Assembly: GCF_014287895.1 (NCBI RefSeq)
Contig: NZ_JACOPP010000002.1
Coordinates: forward strand, 190,749-254,748
Direction: 5' to 3'
DNA length: 64,000 nucleotides
Origin: Lawsonibacter hominis
Lineage (GTDB): Bacteria > Bacillota > Clostridia > Oscillospirales > Oscillospiraceae
Part shown: positions 48,014 through 57,711 of the stretch, piece by piece
Numbering within the stretch: position 1 is the stretch's first letter
Layout: each line of letters opens with the position of its first letter
Translations under genes and position numbers: made by a program
The notes under the pieces: model-generated
What the model was told of the DNA's origin: nothing
The model's database searches: none
What the model saw: only the letters and a program-made list of their open reading frames with translations

Positions 48014-50425
48014 TTACTGCTTGAAGCTGGGGAGATTCTGCCCCTGAGCGGCGCTTTCCACGGGCCGCGCCCGGAGCAGTCCTTCCTCCCGCCCGCCCAG
48101 GTCCAGCGCCTGGGCCAGCACCGCGTCCACCTGCTCCACGGGAATAAACTGCAGGGCGGCGCGGACGGTCGGATCGATCTCCTCCAGGTCCTTTTGGTTA
48201 TCCATGGGTAAGAACACCGTCTTGATCCCATTGCGGTAGGCGGCCATGGTCTTCTCCTTCAAGCCGCCGATGGGAAGCACACGCCCCCGCAGCGTAACTT
48301 CCCCCGTCATCGCGATTTCACGCTTCACCGGAGCCCCGGTGAGAGCGGAAACCATGGCGGTAGTGATCGCGATGCCGGCGGAGGGGCCGTCCTTGGGGAC
48401 CGCTCCCTCGGGGAAGTGGACGTGCAGGTCTTTGGTCTTATAGAAATCGGCTTCAATGCCCAGCGTGGCCGCCCGGCTGCGGATATAGGAGAGCGCCGCA
48501 TGGGCGGACTCCTTCATTACATCGCCCAGGTTGCCGGTGAGCTCCACCTTGCCGGATCCGGGGACCACGTTGACCTCCACCTCCAGGATCTCGCCGCCCA
48601 CGCTGGTCCAGGCCAGGCCGTTGACCACCCCCACCTGCTCCATACGGGGCAGGCGCTCCGGGTGGAACCGGCGCACGCCCAGGAATTCTTCCAAAGTGTC
48701 TCCTGTAACGCGAACCGACTTTACACCATTGGAGACCAGACGCATAGCGGCCTTGCGGCACAGGGCGGCCAGCTGCCGCTCCAGCACGCGCACACCGGAC
48801 TCGCGGGTATAGCCCCGGATGATCTCCCGGATGGCGTCGTCGGTCACCTTCATCTGAGCGGGGCGAAGGCCGTGGCGCCTGCGCTCTTTGGGCAGCAGAT
48901 GGTTCCTGGCGATCTGGAGCTTCTCCTCATCGGTATAGCTGGTCAGCTCGATGATCTCCATCCGGTCCAGCAGGGGCCGCGGAATGGTGTCGGTGGTGTT
49001 GGCCGTAGTCAGGAAAAGCACGTCGGACAAATCGAAGGGGACCTCCAGAAAATGATCCCGGAAGGTACTGTTCTGCTCGGCATCCAATACCTCCAGCAGG
49101 GCCGAGGAGGGATCGCCCCGCTGGTCGTTGCCCAGCTTGTCGATCTCATCCAGCAGCAGGAGCGGATTGGATGTGCCCGCCTGGCGCACTGCCTCAATGA
49201 TACGTCCCGGCATGGCGCCCACATAGGTCTTCCGGTGGCCGCGGATCTCGGCCTCATCATGGACGCCGCCCAGGGAAATCCGCGCCATCTTCCGGTGCAG
49301 CGCCCGTGCCACGCTCATGGCGATGGAGGTCTTGCCCACGCCCGGAGGGCCTACCAGGCAGATGATCTGCCCTTTCAGTTCCGGCGCCAGCTGCTTGACC
49401 GCCAGAAATTCAAGGATACGCTCCTTTACCTTTTCCAGGCCGTAATGGTCGGCGTCCAGCACCTTGCGGGCTGCGGCCACATCGACGCGCTCCCTGGTCT
49501 TTTTGCCCCAGGGCAGCTCCAGGCACACGTCCAGGTAGTTGCGGATGACGGTGGCCTCGGCAGAGCCGAAAGGCTGTTTTTCCAGCCGCCCTACTTCTTT
49601 CAGCAGCTTTTCCGCCACCTCGCCGGGGAGCTTTGCATGGGCGATCTTCCGGCGATATTCCGTCAGCTCGCTGTCGCTGCCCGGATTCTCCTCCCCCAGC
49701 TCCTGCTGGATGACCTTCATCTGCTCCCGCAGGAAATAGTCCCGCTGGCTGCGGGTGAGCTGGTCCCGGACCTTTCCCTGCATATCCTGCTCCAGCTCCA
49801 GGATCTCCACCTCCCGGCGGAGCGTGCGGCAGAGCAGTTCCAGGCGCCGGACGGGACGCAGCTCCTCCAGCACCGCCTGCTTGTCGCCGGTGCGCATTGC
49901 CAGGTTCTGGGCAATATAATCGGCAATATAGCCCGGGTCTTCGCTGGCCAATACGGACAGGAGGATATCCGGCGTCATCTTGGGGGCCAGCTCGATATAG
50001 CGCTCAAACAGCTCATAGGTTTGGCGGATCAGCGCCTCAGTCCGGGCGGAGCGCTTCACCGGTTCCTCGGGCCGGATCTCCTCCACCTCCGCCATCAGAT
50101 AGGGACTGGTTTGGGGCAGGCTGTGCATCCGCCCCCGGCTGACCCCCTCCACCATCACCCGCACGTTGTCCCCGGGCAGGCGGAGGATCTGGCGTACGTT
50201 ACAGATGGTTCCAATGGTGTAAAGGTCGTTCAGCTGCGGGCTCTCCACAGAGAGGTCACGCTGAGCGACCAGGAAAACCGGCTGCCCGGTGGTCATGGCC
50301 TCATCCAGCGCTTTGATCGACGCCTCACGCCCCACGTCGAAGTGGAGCAGCATATTGGGGAATACGGTCAGGCCCCGCAAGGCAAGCGCAGGCATGGTGA
50401 CCGGCAGATTCGATTCCATGAACAT
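48014..50425 (-). CDS. lon: ATP-dependent protease La
   Basis: An 803-residue LonA. The N-terminal LON substrate-binding domain (residues 8-200) precedes the AAA+ module with Walker A GPPGVGKTS (about residue 355). The C-terminal peptidase has the catalytic Ser in PKDGPSAGIAI (about 678) and Lys in GGLKEKTMAAYRNG (about 721). It degrades damaged and regulatory proteins. Start is M1 at 50425; M3 at 50419 is equally possible by RBS distance. It lies 84 bases after clpX. Confidence 0.96.
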   Translation of the reverse strand: MFMESNLPVTMPALALRGLTVFPNMLLHFDVGREASIKALDEAMTTGQPVFLVAQRDLSVESPQLNDLYTIGTICNVRQILRLPGDNVRVMVEGVSRGRMHSLPQTSPYLMAEVEEIRPEEPVKRSARTEALIRQTYELFERYIELAPKMTPDILLSVLASEDPGYIADYIAQNLAMRTGDKQAVLEELRPVRRLELLCRTLRREVEILELEQDMQGKVRDQLTRSQRDYFLREQMKVIQQELGEENPGSDSELTEYRRKIAHAKLPGEVAEKLLKEVGRLEKQPFGSAEATVIRNYLDVCLELPWGKKTRERVDVAAARKVLDADHYGLEKVKERILEFLAVKQLAPELKGQIICLVGPPGVGKTSIAMSVARALHRKMARISLGGVHDEAEIRGHRKTYVGAMPGRIIEAVRQAGTSNPLLLLDEIDKLGNDQRGDPSSALLEVLDAEQNSTFRDHFLEVPFDLSDVLFLTTANTTDTIPRPLLDRMEIIELTSYTDEEKLQIARNHLLPKERRRHGLRPAQMKVTDDAIREIIRGYTRESGVRVLERQLAALCRKAAMRLVSNGVKSVRVTGDTLEEFLGVRRFHPERLPRMEQVGVVNGLAWTSVGGEILEVEVNVVPGSGKVELTGNLGDVMKESAHAALSYIRSRAATLGIEADFYKTKDLHVHFPEGAVPKDGPSAGIAITTAMVSALTGAPVKREIAMTGEVTLRGRVLPIGGLKEKTMAAYRNGIKTVFLPMDNQKDLEEIDPTVRAALQFIPVEQVDAVLAQALDLGGREEGLLRARPVESAAQGQNLPSFKQ

Positions 50426-50509
50426 TCACTTCCTCTCGGAAAACAGGAATAGATGCCACAGTGGGGCGAGGGAACCTCCCCCGCCCCGCTGGTATCCAGA
50501 TGGCTTTCG

Positions 50510-51829
50510 TTACGATACGTTCCCCCGCAGCGCAGTGCCGCCCTGTTCGGCGCGCAGGGCAGCGCCGCCCAGGCGGGGCCGCTCGGTGCGCTCAGGATCA
50601 TGCTCGACGGCGGGCGGCACGTGATCCGCTACGCTCTCCGGCGTGATGGTGACCTTGGTAATGGTGGGGTCGGAAGGTACGTCGTACATCACCCGGGTCA
50701 TGACCTCCTCCAACACGGCCCGCAGTCCCCGGGCGCCGATCCCGCGCTCGATGGCCTGGTCCGCAGCCGCTTCCAGCGCGGCGGGCTGGAACTCCAGATC
50801 CACCATATCGTACTCCAGCAGCTTCTGGTACTGCTTGACCAGGGCATTTTTGGGCTGTGTGAGGATACGTACCAGCTGCTCTTTGTTCAGGGCGCTGAGG
50901 GTCGTGATGACCGGCAGGCGGCCCACCAGTTCCGGGATGATACCGAACTTCAGCAGATCGTGGGGCTGGACCTGCTTGAAGACAGCGGTATTGTCCTTCT
51001 CACGCTTCCGCTGAATCTCCGCGCCGAAGCCGATGGTCTTCTTATCCAGCCGCCGCTCGATGATCTTTTCCATCCCGTCAAACGCGCCGCCGCAGATAAA
51101 GAGGATATTTTTGGTGTTGATCTGAATGAATTCCTGATGGGGGTGCTTGCGCCCGCCCTGGGGCGGGACGTTGGCCACGGTACCCTCCAGGATCTTCAGC
51201 AGAGCCTGCTGCACGCCCTCGCCGGATACATCCCGGGTGATGGAGGTATTCTCGCTCTTGCGGGCAATCTTGTCGATCTCGTCTACATAGATGATGCCCC
51301 GCTCCGCCAGCTCCACATCATAGTCGGCGGCCTGCACCAGACGCAGCAGGATGTTTTCCACGTCGTCGCCCACGTAGCCTGCCTCGGTCAGCGTGGTGGC
51401 GTCGGCGATGGCGAAGGGCACCTTCAGGATGCGGGCCAGGGTCTGGGCAAAGAGCGTCTTGCCGCAGCCGGTTGGCCCCATGAGCAGAATGTTGCTCTTT
51501 TGCAGCTCCACATCCTCCCCGCCGCCGAAGTAAATGCGCTTGTAGTGGTTGTACACGGCAACGGACAGGGCGACCTTGGCGTCCTCCTGTCCGATGATAT
51601 ACTGGTCCAGGACATCACGGATCTCCCGGGGCGTGGGGATCACGTCCGGGATATCGGGAGAAAACGGCTCCTCCGGGTCGTAGGTGTCGTCCAGGATGCT
51701 CATGCACAGATGGACGCACTCGTTGCAGATGTAGGCGCCCGGGCCTGCGATGATACGGTTCACCTGCTCCTGATGCTTGCCGCAGAAAGAGCAGCGGACC
51801 GATTTGTTGCGTTCGTCGTTTTTCGGCAT
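50510..51829 (-). CDS. clpX: ClpX unfoldase
   Basis: A 439-residue AAA+ chaperone that feeds substrates to ClpP. The N-terminal C4 zinc-binding domain (CSFCGKHQEQV ... CNECV) is followed by the AAA+ core with Walker A GPTGCGKT (about residue 115), EIDKIARK and the sensor region ERGIGARGLRAVLE. The loop for ClpP contact (IGF in KKTIGFGAEIQ) is present. clpP is encoded 131 bases upstream, with a hairpin between. Confidence 0.97.
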   Translation of the reverse strand: MPKNDERNKSVRCSFCGKHQEQVNRIIAGPGAYICNECVHLCMSILDDTYDPEEPFSPDIPDVIPTPREIRDVLDQYIIGQEDAKVALSVAVYNHYKRIYFGGGEDVELQKSNILLMGPTGCGKTLFAQTLARILKVPFAIADATTLTEAGYVGDDVENILLRLVQAADYDVELAERGIIYVDEIDKIARKSENTSITRDVSGEGVQQALLKILEGTVANVPPQGGRKHPHQEFIQINTKNILFICGGAFDGMEKIIERRLDKKTIGFGAEIQRKREKDNTAVFKQVQPHDLLKFGIIPELVGRLPVITTLSALNKEQLVRILTQPKNALVKQYQKLLEYDMVDLEFQPAALEAAADQAIERGIGARGLRAVLEEVMTRVMYDVPSDPTITKVTITPESVADHVPPAVEHDPERTERPRLGGAALRAEQGGTALRGNVS

Positions 51830-51919
51830 TGTGTTACCTCAACTCAAAAAGGTTCCGGAACCCCCGTTCCAACCGGCGCGCGGAGGGTGACGGAGGCGGT
51901 TTCCGGGAGAAGACCGCAA

Positions 51920-51949
51920 GGGAGCGGGGCCGATGGCATCCCCGCTCCC
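51920..51949 (-). terminator. Hairpin between clpP and clpX
   Basis: A 10-bp stem GGGAGCGGGG with a 10-base loop lies 11 bases after the clpP stop. No clear U-run follows on the minus strand, so it may only reduce transcription into clpX. Confidence 0.5.
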
Positions 51950-51960
51950 CTATGATTCGA

Positions 51961-52542
51961 TCAGCGCTGATAGATGACCTTGTCGATCAGGCCGTATTCC
52001 TGGGCCTCCTCGGCAGACATGAAGTTGTCCCGCTCGCAGGCGGCGGTAACCTCCTCCACACTTTTACCGGTGTTGCCGGCCAGGATGTGGTTCATACGCT
52101 TTTTGATGATCTCCAAGCGCTTCAGATGGATCGCCATATCGGTGATCTGGCCCTGGGTGCCGGCAGAAGGCTGATGGATCATGATCTCGGCGTTGGGCAG
52201 CGCCAAACGCTTGCCCTTGGCGCCGGAGGACAGCAGAAACGCGCCCATGCTGGCGGCCATACCGATGCAGATGGTGGAAACGTCACACTTGACGTACTGC
52301 ATGGTGTCGTAGATGGCCATACCGTCGGTGACGGAGCCGCCGGGGCTGTTGATGTAGAACTGGATATCCTTATCCGGGTCCTGGGCTTCCAGATACAGCA
52401 GCTGGGCCACCACCAGGCTGGCCGTGGTCGCGTTGACCTCCTCGCCCAGGAAGATAATGCGGTCGTTGAGCAGCCGGGAGAAAATATCATAAGACCGCTC
52501 GCCCCGGTTGGTCTGTTCTACTACATAGGGAACTAAGCTCAT
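51961..52542 (-). CDS. clpP: ATP-dependent Clp protease proteolytic subunit
   Basis: A 193-residue serine protease forming the tetradecamer chamber. The catalytic Ser is in GMAASMGAFLL (about residue 97), His in MIHQPSAGTQGQ (about residue 122). The processed N-terminus begins LVPYVVEQTNRGERSYDIFSRLL. The start is set by AAAGGAGAT. It lies downstream of tig and upstream of clpX in the conserved order. Confidence 0.97.
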   Translation of the reverse strand: MSLVPYVVEQTNRGERSYDIFSRLLNDRIIFLGEEVNATTASLVVAQLLYLEAQDPDKDIQFYINSPGGSVTDGMAIYDTMQYVKCDVSTICIGMAASMGAFLLSSGAKGKRLALPNAEIMIHQPSAGTQGQITDMAIHLKRLEIIKKRMNHILAGNTGKSVEEVTAACERDNFMSAEEAQEYGLIDKVIYQR

Positions 52543-52647
52543 GGTTTTGGATCTCCTTTTATTTGATGTCGGAGCCGGCTGCCCGGCTCTGACCATCCCA
52601 CCACCGGCGGGCAGTCACACACCACAGTATGCCCGCCGTACGGCAAC

Positions 52648-54087
52648 TTATTCCTCTGCCTTGCCCTCGTCCACAGAAGCCTCTTCTTCCTCCGCCTTCT
52701 TGGCGGTCTTCTTCCGGGCCGTGGTCTTCTTGGGCTTCTCCTCGTCCTCGCCGGCCGGCTCTTCTTCCTCCGCCTTCTTGGCGGTCTTCTTGGCGGCCTT
52801 CTTCTTGGCAGCCGGCTTGCCCTGCTTGGCGCTGTCCAGGATCACGCGCTCCGCCTTCCGGTCCAGCAGCTCCTTCCGGACATCGTCGGCGGAGAGGTTG
52901 GTCTTCGCCTCTTCCTCGCTGACCTTGTACTGCTCGGCCAGGCGCTTGTACTCCGCATCCAGCTCCTCGTCGGTGATCTCCAGCGCCTCGGCCGCAGCTA
53001 CGGCGCTCAGCGCCAGTTCACGGCGGACCCGCTCCAGGGCAGCGGTCTTGGCCTGCTCGCGCATAATGTCCATATTCATGCCGGTCATGGCCAGATACTG
53101 CTCAAAGGGGATGCCCTGGGCCTGGATGCGCTGAGCCATATCGTTGACGAGCTGCTCGGCGCGGAAGTCCACCATCGCGTCGGGGATCTCCACTTCCATA
53201 TTGTCCATGACCTGGGTCATGATCGCTTCCTCAAAGTCCCGCTGGGCCTGGGTCTGGCGGCGCTCCCTGAGCTTGTCGGCCAGATCCTTCCTGAAGTCGG
53301 CCAGGGTATCGAACTCGGACACGTCCTTGGCAAACTCGTCGTCCACCGCAGGCTCCTGCTTCTCCTTGACCTCGTTGACCTTCACCTTGAAGACCACGGC
53401 CTTGCCGGCCAGATCCTCGTGATAATCCTCGGGGAAGGTGATATCCAGCTCCTTCTCGTCGCCCGCCTTGGCGCCCACCAGCTGCTCCTCGAAGCCGGGC
53501 ACGAAGGAACCGGAGCCCAGCTCCAGGCTGTGGCCCTCGGCCTTGCCGCCTTCAAAGGGCACACCGTCCTGAAAGCCCTCGAAATCAATGACCACGGTAT
53601 CGCCGTTTTGGGCCTCCCGCTCCACGGTGACCACACGGGTAGCGCGGCTGATAAAGGGCTTGAGCTCATTGTCGATGTCCTCGTCGGAGATGGTGACCTC
53701 GTTCTTCTCGGCCGTCAGGTCCTTATAGTCGCCCAGCTTGACCTCGGGACGAACGGTGACCACAGCCTTGAAGGTCAGCCCCTCCTTGCCCACGTCCACA
53801 ATCTCCACCTTGGGCCAGGCAACGGCGTCCAGCTTCTCCTGCTCGATCGCCTGGGCATAGGCCTCAGGATAGATTTCGTTGATAGCGTCCTCATAGAACA
53901 CGCCGGAGCCGTACATCCCCTCGATGATCTTTCGGGGGGCATGGCCCTTACGGAAGCCGGGCACGCTGATATTGCCGCGCTGCTTCTTGTAGACCTTCTC
54001 GACGGCGGCTTCGAATTCCTCCTTGCCCACCTCGATGACCAACTCGACCGTGCTCTTCTCCTGTTTCTCGACGCTCTTGACATTCAT
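52648..54087 (-). CDS. tig: Trigger factor with charged C-terminal tail
   Basis: A 479-residue ribosome-associated chaperone and prolyl isomerase. The N-terminal ribosome-binding domain has the signature FRKGHAPRKIIEG (about residue 44). The FKBP-type domain lies at about 155-245 (GDTVVIDFEGFQDGVPFEGG) and the helical C-domain continues to about residue 415. The last roughly 60 residues are a Lys/Ala/Glu-rich tail containing TAKKAEEEE twice, not part of the standard chaperone. It is encoded over a 33-bp exact DNA direct repeat at 52681 and 52759. It is the first gene of the tig-clpP-clpX-lon group. Confidence 0.95.
   Translation of the reverse strand: MNVKSVEKQEKSTVELVIEVGKEEFEAAVEKVYKKQRGNISVPGFRKGHAPRKIIEGMYGSGVFYEDAINEIYPEAYAQAIEQEKLDAVAWPKVEIVDVGKEGLTFKAVVTVRPEVKLGDYKDLTAEKNEVTISDEDIDNELKPFISRATRVVTVEREAQNGDTVVIDFEGFQDGVPFEGGKAEGHSLELGSGSFVPGFEEQLVGAKAGDEKELDITFPEDYHEDLAGKAVVFKVKVNEVKEKQEPAVDDEFAKDVSEFDTLADFRKDLADKLRERRQTQAQRDFEEAIMTQVMDNMEVEIPDAMVDFRAEQLVNDMAQRIQAQGIPFEQYLAMTGMNMDIMREQAKTAALERVRRELALSAVAAAEALEITDEELDAEYKRLAEQYKVSEEEAKTNLSADDVRKELLDRKAERVILDSAKQGKPAAKKKAAKKTAKKAEEEEPAGEDEEKPKKTTARKKTAKKAEEEEASVDEGKAEE
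52681..52791. repeat. 33-bp direct repeat in the tig 3' end
   Basis: Bases 52681-52713 and 52759-52791 are identical and 78 bases (26 codons) apart, in frame. They encode the repeated Lys/Glu segment of the trigger factor tail. Such a repeat can expand or contract by slippage or recombination without breaking the frame. Confidence 0.85.
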
Positions 54088-54205
54088 GTTGTTTACTTCC
54101 TCCTGTCAGGCCCCGGAGCGCCGCTTTCGCGCCAACGGTGCCATCTTTCGCGTTATCCGCTCTATACTATCAGATATGCAGGAAAATTTCCATACTTTTT
54201 TTGCA

Positions 54206-54883
54206 TTATTCGCAGATTTTTTGTGGGCGGAAGCCCAGGTAGTCGGCGGAAACCAGATGATATTCCACCGCGCCGTACCGCCCCTCCACCGCCAGCTTAT
54301 GGCTGCCGCCGTGGAGATGGCCGTAATAGCAGCGCTCCACGCCGTACTGCTCCAGAAGGGCAAGGATCTCCGGACAGGTATAGCCCTGATAGCAGGGCGG
54401 GTAGTGGAGAAAGCACAGCTTCGGCCGCTCCCCCGCCGCCTTCAGGGAGGCCTCCAGGCGGATCAGTTCCCGCTTGAAGACCTTCTGTTCCCCCTTTTCC
54501 TCATAAAACCAGCCCCGGGTTCCGCACAGGGCATATTCCCCGTATTCATAGCAGTTATTGTGAAGGATATTCAGGCTTTTCCAGCCGTGCTCCGCAAAAA
54601 AGCGGTTCATTTTTGCGGAGGTATTCCACCAGTAATCGTGGTTTCCCTTCAGCAGCAGCTTGCGGCCCGGCAGCGCGTCCAGAAAGGCAAAATCCCGCGC
54701 CCCTTCCTCCAGGCCCATGGCCCAGGACAGATCGCCGCAGAGCACTACCGTGTCCTCCGGCCGCACTGCCCGGAACCCCTCTCTCAGCTTATCCACATAC
54801 CCTTCCCAGCCGCCGCCGAACACATCCATGGGCTTATCGGAGGCCAAAGAGAGGTGGGTATCCCCGATCGCGTACAGGGCCAT
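54206..54883 (-). CDS. Calcineurin-like metallophosphoesterase
   Basis: A 225-residue soluble phosphoesterase. Metal-binding motifs are IGDTHL (residues 6-11), CGDLSWAMG, GNHDYWW (about residue 80) and GHLHGGSH (about residue 190). The group is common in Firmicutes next to thrC or tig but has no assigned substrate. It ends 118 bases before tig and its start lies one base after the thrC stop, so it is probably in the thrC operon. Confidence 0.9.
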   Translation of the reverse strand: MALYAIGDTHLSLASDKPMDVFGGGWEGYVDKLREGFRAVRPEDTVVLCGDLSWAMGLEEGARDFAFLDALPGRKLLLKGNHDYWWNTSAKMNRFFAEHGWKSLNILHNNCYEYGEYALCGTRGWFYEEKGEQKVFKRELIRLEASLKAAGERPKLCFLHYPPCYQGYTCPEILALLEQYGVERCYYGHLHGGSHKLAVEGRYGAVEYHLVSADYLGFRPQKICE

Positions 54884-54884
54884 C

Positions 54885-56372
54885 TTATTTCAGCAGCTCC
54901 AGGACCTGGTCCACCATATGGTCCTTCTCCACGTTCTGTGCAAAGCGTACGCTCTTGTCCTTCAATCCGGCCAGCGGCGCGGGGGCGGCCACGCCCGTCC
55001 GGGCGGAGAGCTGTTCCAGAATGGCGGTGCCCTGCTCCAGCTCCGTAACGCCCAGAGCGCCCAGCACGCTGTCGCAGAACTTGAACGGACTGGCGGTAGA
55101 GGCCACCAGAGCCGGCGATGCATCCCCCGTCTCCTTTCGGTACTGGTCCAGTACCTCGAAGGCGACGGCCGTGTGGGGGTCGATCAGATACTTATGCTCG
55201 TTCCACATGCGGCCGATGACCTGCTGGGTACGCGTGTCGTCGCAGTACCCGGCGGCAAAGAGCTTGCCCAGCTTATCCCTGAGGACGGGACTCACCTCGT
55301 AGCGGCCATCCTGGTTCAATTGGGCCATATAATCCCGCACCTCGGCGTCGTCATGGCCGGTGAGGGCGAAGAGCAGCCGCTCCAGATTGGAGGAGATGAG
55401 GATGTCCATGGAGGGGGACATGGTATTATAAAAGGTGCGGTTACGGTCATATACGCCGGTGCGCAGAAAATCGGTCAGCACATTGTTGGAATTGGAGGCA
55501 CAGATCAGCTTTCCGATGGGCACGCCCATGGTCTTTGCATAATAGGCGGCCAAGATGTTGCCGAAATTTCCGGTGGGCACGCATACGTTCAGCGCTTCGC
55601 CCTTCTGGAGCTTCCCATCCCGCATCAGGTCGCAGTAAGCGGAGATGTAGTAGACGATCTGCGGCAGGACGCGGCCCCAGTTGATGGAATTGGCGGAGGA
55701 GAGAAAGAAGCCGCGCCCGGCCAGCTGCTCCCGCAGAGCGGGGTCGGCGAAGAGACGCTTCACGCCGGTCTGGGCGTCGTCGAAATTGCCCACTACGGAG
55801 CACACGCCCACGTTTTCGCCCTCCTGGGTGACCATCTGCAGCTGCTGGATGGCGGACACGCCGTCCTTGGGATAGAAGACAAGGATACGGGTCTTCTCCA
55901 CATCCTTGAAGCCCTCCAGCGCGGCCTTGCCCGTGTCGCCGGAGGTCGCCACCAGGATGCACACCGTCTTCTCCTCCTGGTTCTTCACCAGCGCGGCGGA
56001 AAGCAGGTGGGGCAGCATCTGCAGCGCCATATCCTTGAACGCGCAGGTGGGGCCGTGCCACAGTTCCAGGCAGTAGGTGTTCCCGTCCACGTCCCGGACC
56101 GGAGCCACCGCCTTCACATCGAACTTATCCGGCCCATACGCCCTGGAGGCAAAAGCCGAGAGCTCGGAAGAGGTGAAATCATCCAAAAAGCTCCCCATGA
56201 CATAGACGGCCCGCTGCTGATAGGACATGTCCCGCATGGTCTCCAGGGCGTTCTGGGACAGCTTGGGGAAGACCTCCGGGGTCATCAGTCCCCCGTCTGC
56301 AGCCAGTCCCTGGGCGATGGCCTGGGCGGCCGTGCGCCGGTCCTCCTTGTTTCTCGTGCTCACATAGTACAT
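54885..56372 (-). CDS. thrC: Threonine synthase
   Basis: A 495-residue PLP enzyme of the long threonine synthase type that converts O-phosphohomoserine to threonine. The PLP lysine lies in GPTCAFKDMALQ (about residue 110), and VATSGDTGKAALEGF is the phosphate-binding region. MYYVSTRNKED at 56372 is the family-like start. It overlaps the dipeptidase gene by 13 bases. hom and thrB are not nearby. Confidence 0.95.
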   Translation of the reverse strand: MYYVSTRNKEDRRTAAQAIAQGLAADGGLMTPEVFPKLSQNALETMRDMSYQQRAVYVMGSFLDDFTSSELSAFASRAYGPDKFDVKAVAPVRDVDGNTYCLELWHGPTCAFKDMALQMLPHLLSAALVKNQEEKTVCILVATSGDTGKAALEGFKDVEKTRILVFYPKDGVSAIQQLQMVTQEGENVGVCSVVGNFDDAQTGVKRLFADPALREQLAGRGFFLSSANSINWGRVLPQIVYYISAYCDLMRDGKLQKGEALNVCVPTGNFGNILAAYYAKTMGVPIGKLICASNSNNVLTDFLRTGVYDRNRTFYNTMSPSMDILISSNLERLLFALTGHDDAEVRDYMAQLNQDGRYEVSPVLRDKLGKLFAAGYCDDTRTQQVIGRMWNEHKYLIDPHTAVAFEVLDQYRKETGDASPALVASTASPFKFCDSVLGALGVTELEQGTAILEQLSARTGVAAPAPLAGLKDKSVRFAQNVEKDHMVDQVLELLK

Positions 56373-57322
56373 ACTTCGCTCACTACCCTCATTAGATTCT
56401 CGAAAAACAGAGCGCGCAAAAGCGCCTCGCTGTAATTTCGCTGCAAAAGCCGTTCCCAGAGCCGGTCCAGGTCCTGGATGCCTTTGATCCCTTCCGGCAG
56501 GAGGGAACAGCCGTCCAGATCGCCGCCCAGGCAGACGTTTTGTTCGCCCCCCAGTTCCAGCCAATGCTCCAGATGGGCCACGACCGTATCCACGTCCGCC
56601 CGTTCCCCCAGGAAGCGGGCATACAAATTCAGCCCGGCCACGCCGTTGTGGTCTATTATGGCAGTAAATTGCGCGTCGGTCAAGCTTCTGGGGTGAGAAA
56701 ATACGGCTCTGGAATTGGAATGGCTGGCCAAAAACGGGCCGTCTACCCGCTCCGCCACGTCCCAGAAGCCCGGGTCGGACAGGTGGGAGACGTCTACCAG
56801 CATACCAAGCCGCCCCATTTGGTCCACAAACGCGCGGCCCTGGGCGGACAGGCCCCGGTCCGTCTCCTCGGCATTGCTCCCGGAGAGGTCGTTGGCGTGG
56901 TTCCAGGTGAGGTTCACCGCCCGCACGCCCAGACGCCAGGCCTCCTCCAGCCGCTCCAGAGAGCAGTCCAGCAGTTCCCCGCCCTCGGCGGACAAAAAGG
57001 CCGCGGTCTTCCCGGCGGCAAAGGCGTCCGCCGCCTGGTCCGCCGTGCGGCAGTGGACGACCCGGTCGCGGTTCTCCGCCATCTCCCGCTGGAACACGGC
57101 GTACTCCTCCCGGAACAGCTCCCCCAGCCGCAAGCGCCGCAGATCCCTGCCCGGGAAGTCCTCCGCCGCGCCGAAGAGGGCAAAAAACTGGGCGTAGCGG
57201 CGGTATTTGCCCGCGCGCTCCAGATCCACATGGCCCTCGTTCCTCCGCAGGCTCCCGCCGTATAAGTAACGCTGAAGGATCGTGTCGCAGTGCCCGTCAA
57301 ACAGATCGATGGTGCTGTGCAT
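56360..57322 (-). CDS. Membrane dipeptidase, M19 family
   Basis: A 320-residue zinc dipeptidase of the renal dipeptidase family. Motifs are LFDGHCDT (HxD, about residue 10), SAEGGELLD (bridging Glu region), VDVSHLSDPGFWD and SHSNSRAVFSHPRSL. It hydrolyses dipeptides, including D-amino-acid-containing ones in some members. ATG at 57322 is preferred; a TTG at 57343 precedes the likely RBS. It has no signal peptide, so action in the cytoplasm is likely. Confidence 0.93.
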   Translation of the reverse strand: MHSTIDLFDGHCDTILQRYLYGGSLRRNEGHVDLERAGKYRRYAQFFALFGAAEDFPGRDLRRLRLGELFREEYAVFQREMAENRDRVVHCRTADQAADAFAAGKTAAFLSAEGGELLDCSLERLEEAWRLGVRAVNLTWNHANDLSGSNAEETDRGLSAQGRAFVDQMGRLGMLVDVSHLSDPGFWDVAERVDGPFLASHSNSRAVFSHPRSLTDAQFTAIIDHNGVAGLNLYARFLGERADVDTVVAHLEHWLELGGEQNVCLGGDLDGCSLLPEGIKGIQDLDRLWERLLQRNYSEALLRALFFENLMRVVSEVCTM

Positions 57323-57339
57323 GGTCCCTGCCACCCCTT

Positions 57340-57711
57340 TCAAAAGGCGTTTAAGACATATTGTATTTGAGGGCGCTCCGTGCCCAGGCCCCGGGGCGCG
57401 TAGACCTCCGCCACATCAAACCGGGGCTGGAGACCGCCGGCCGGATGCTCTGCCAGCCAGCACTCCGCCGTGATACGCAGCTTCTCCTGCTTCCGCCGGT
57501 CCACAAAAGCCCGCGCCGGGGCAAAGGCGCCGCTTTTCCGCAGCTTTACCTCTACAAACGCCAAATAACGCCCGTCCTCCGCGATCAGGTCGATCTCGCC
57601 GAAGCGGGAACGATAGCCCGCAGCTACGATACGCCAGCCCCGCCTTCGCAGGTCTTCCGCCACCAGGGCCTCCCCCCAGCGGCCCAGCAGCTTTGCCTCT
57701 GCCCCGCTCAC
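57340..57711 (-). CDS. yraN: YraN-family (UPF0102) endonuclease-like protein
   Basis: A 123-residue protein with a restriction-endonuclease-like fold: GRWGEALVAEDLRRRGWRI, then FGEIDLIAEDGRYLAFVEVKLRK with the D-x(n)-E-x-K metal site. The family is linked to DNA recombination or repair but not well characterised. Its start overlaps the rnhB stop by four bases, a conserved pairing. Confidence 0.95.
   Translation of the reverse strand: MSGAEAKLLGRWGEALVAEDLRRRGWRIVAAGYRSRFGEIDLIAEDGRYLAFVEVKLRKSGAFAPARAFVDRRKQEKLRITAECWLAEHPAGGLQPRFDVAEVYAPRGLGTERPQIQYVLNAF

Noticed and set aside
52543..54205. Heat-shock operators (CIRCE or CtsR boxes) for tig, clpP, clpX, lon
   Set aside because: No TTAGCACTC/GAGTGCTAA pair and no GGTCAAA tandem repeat was found upstream of tig, clpP or lon.
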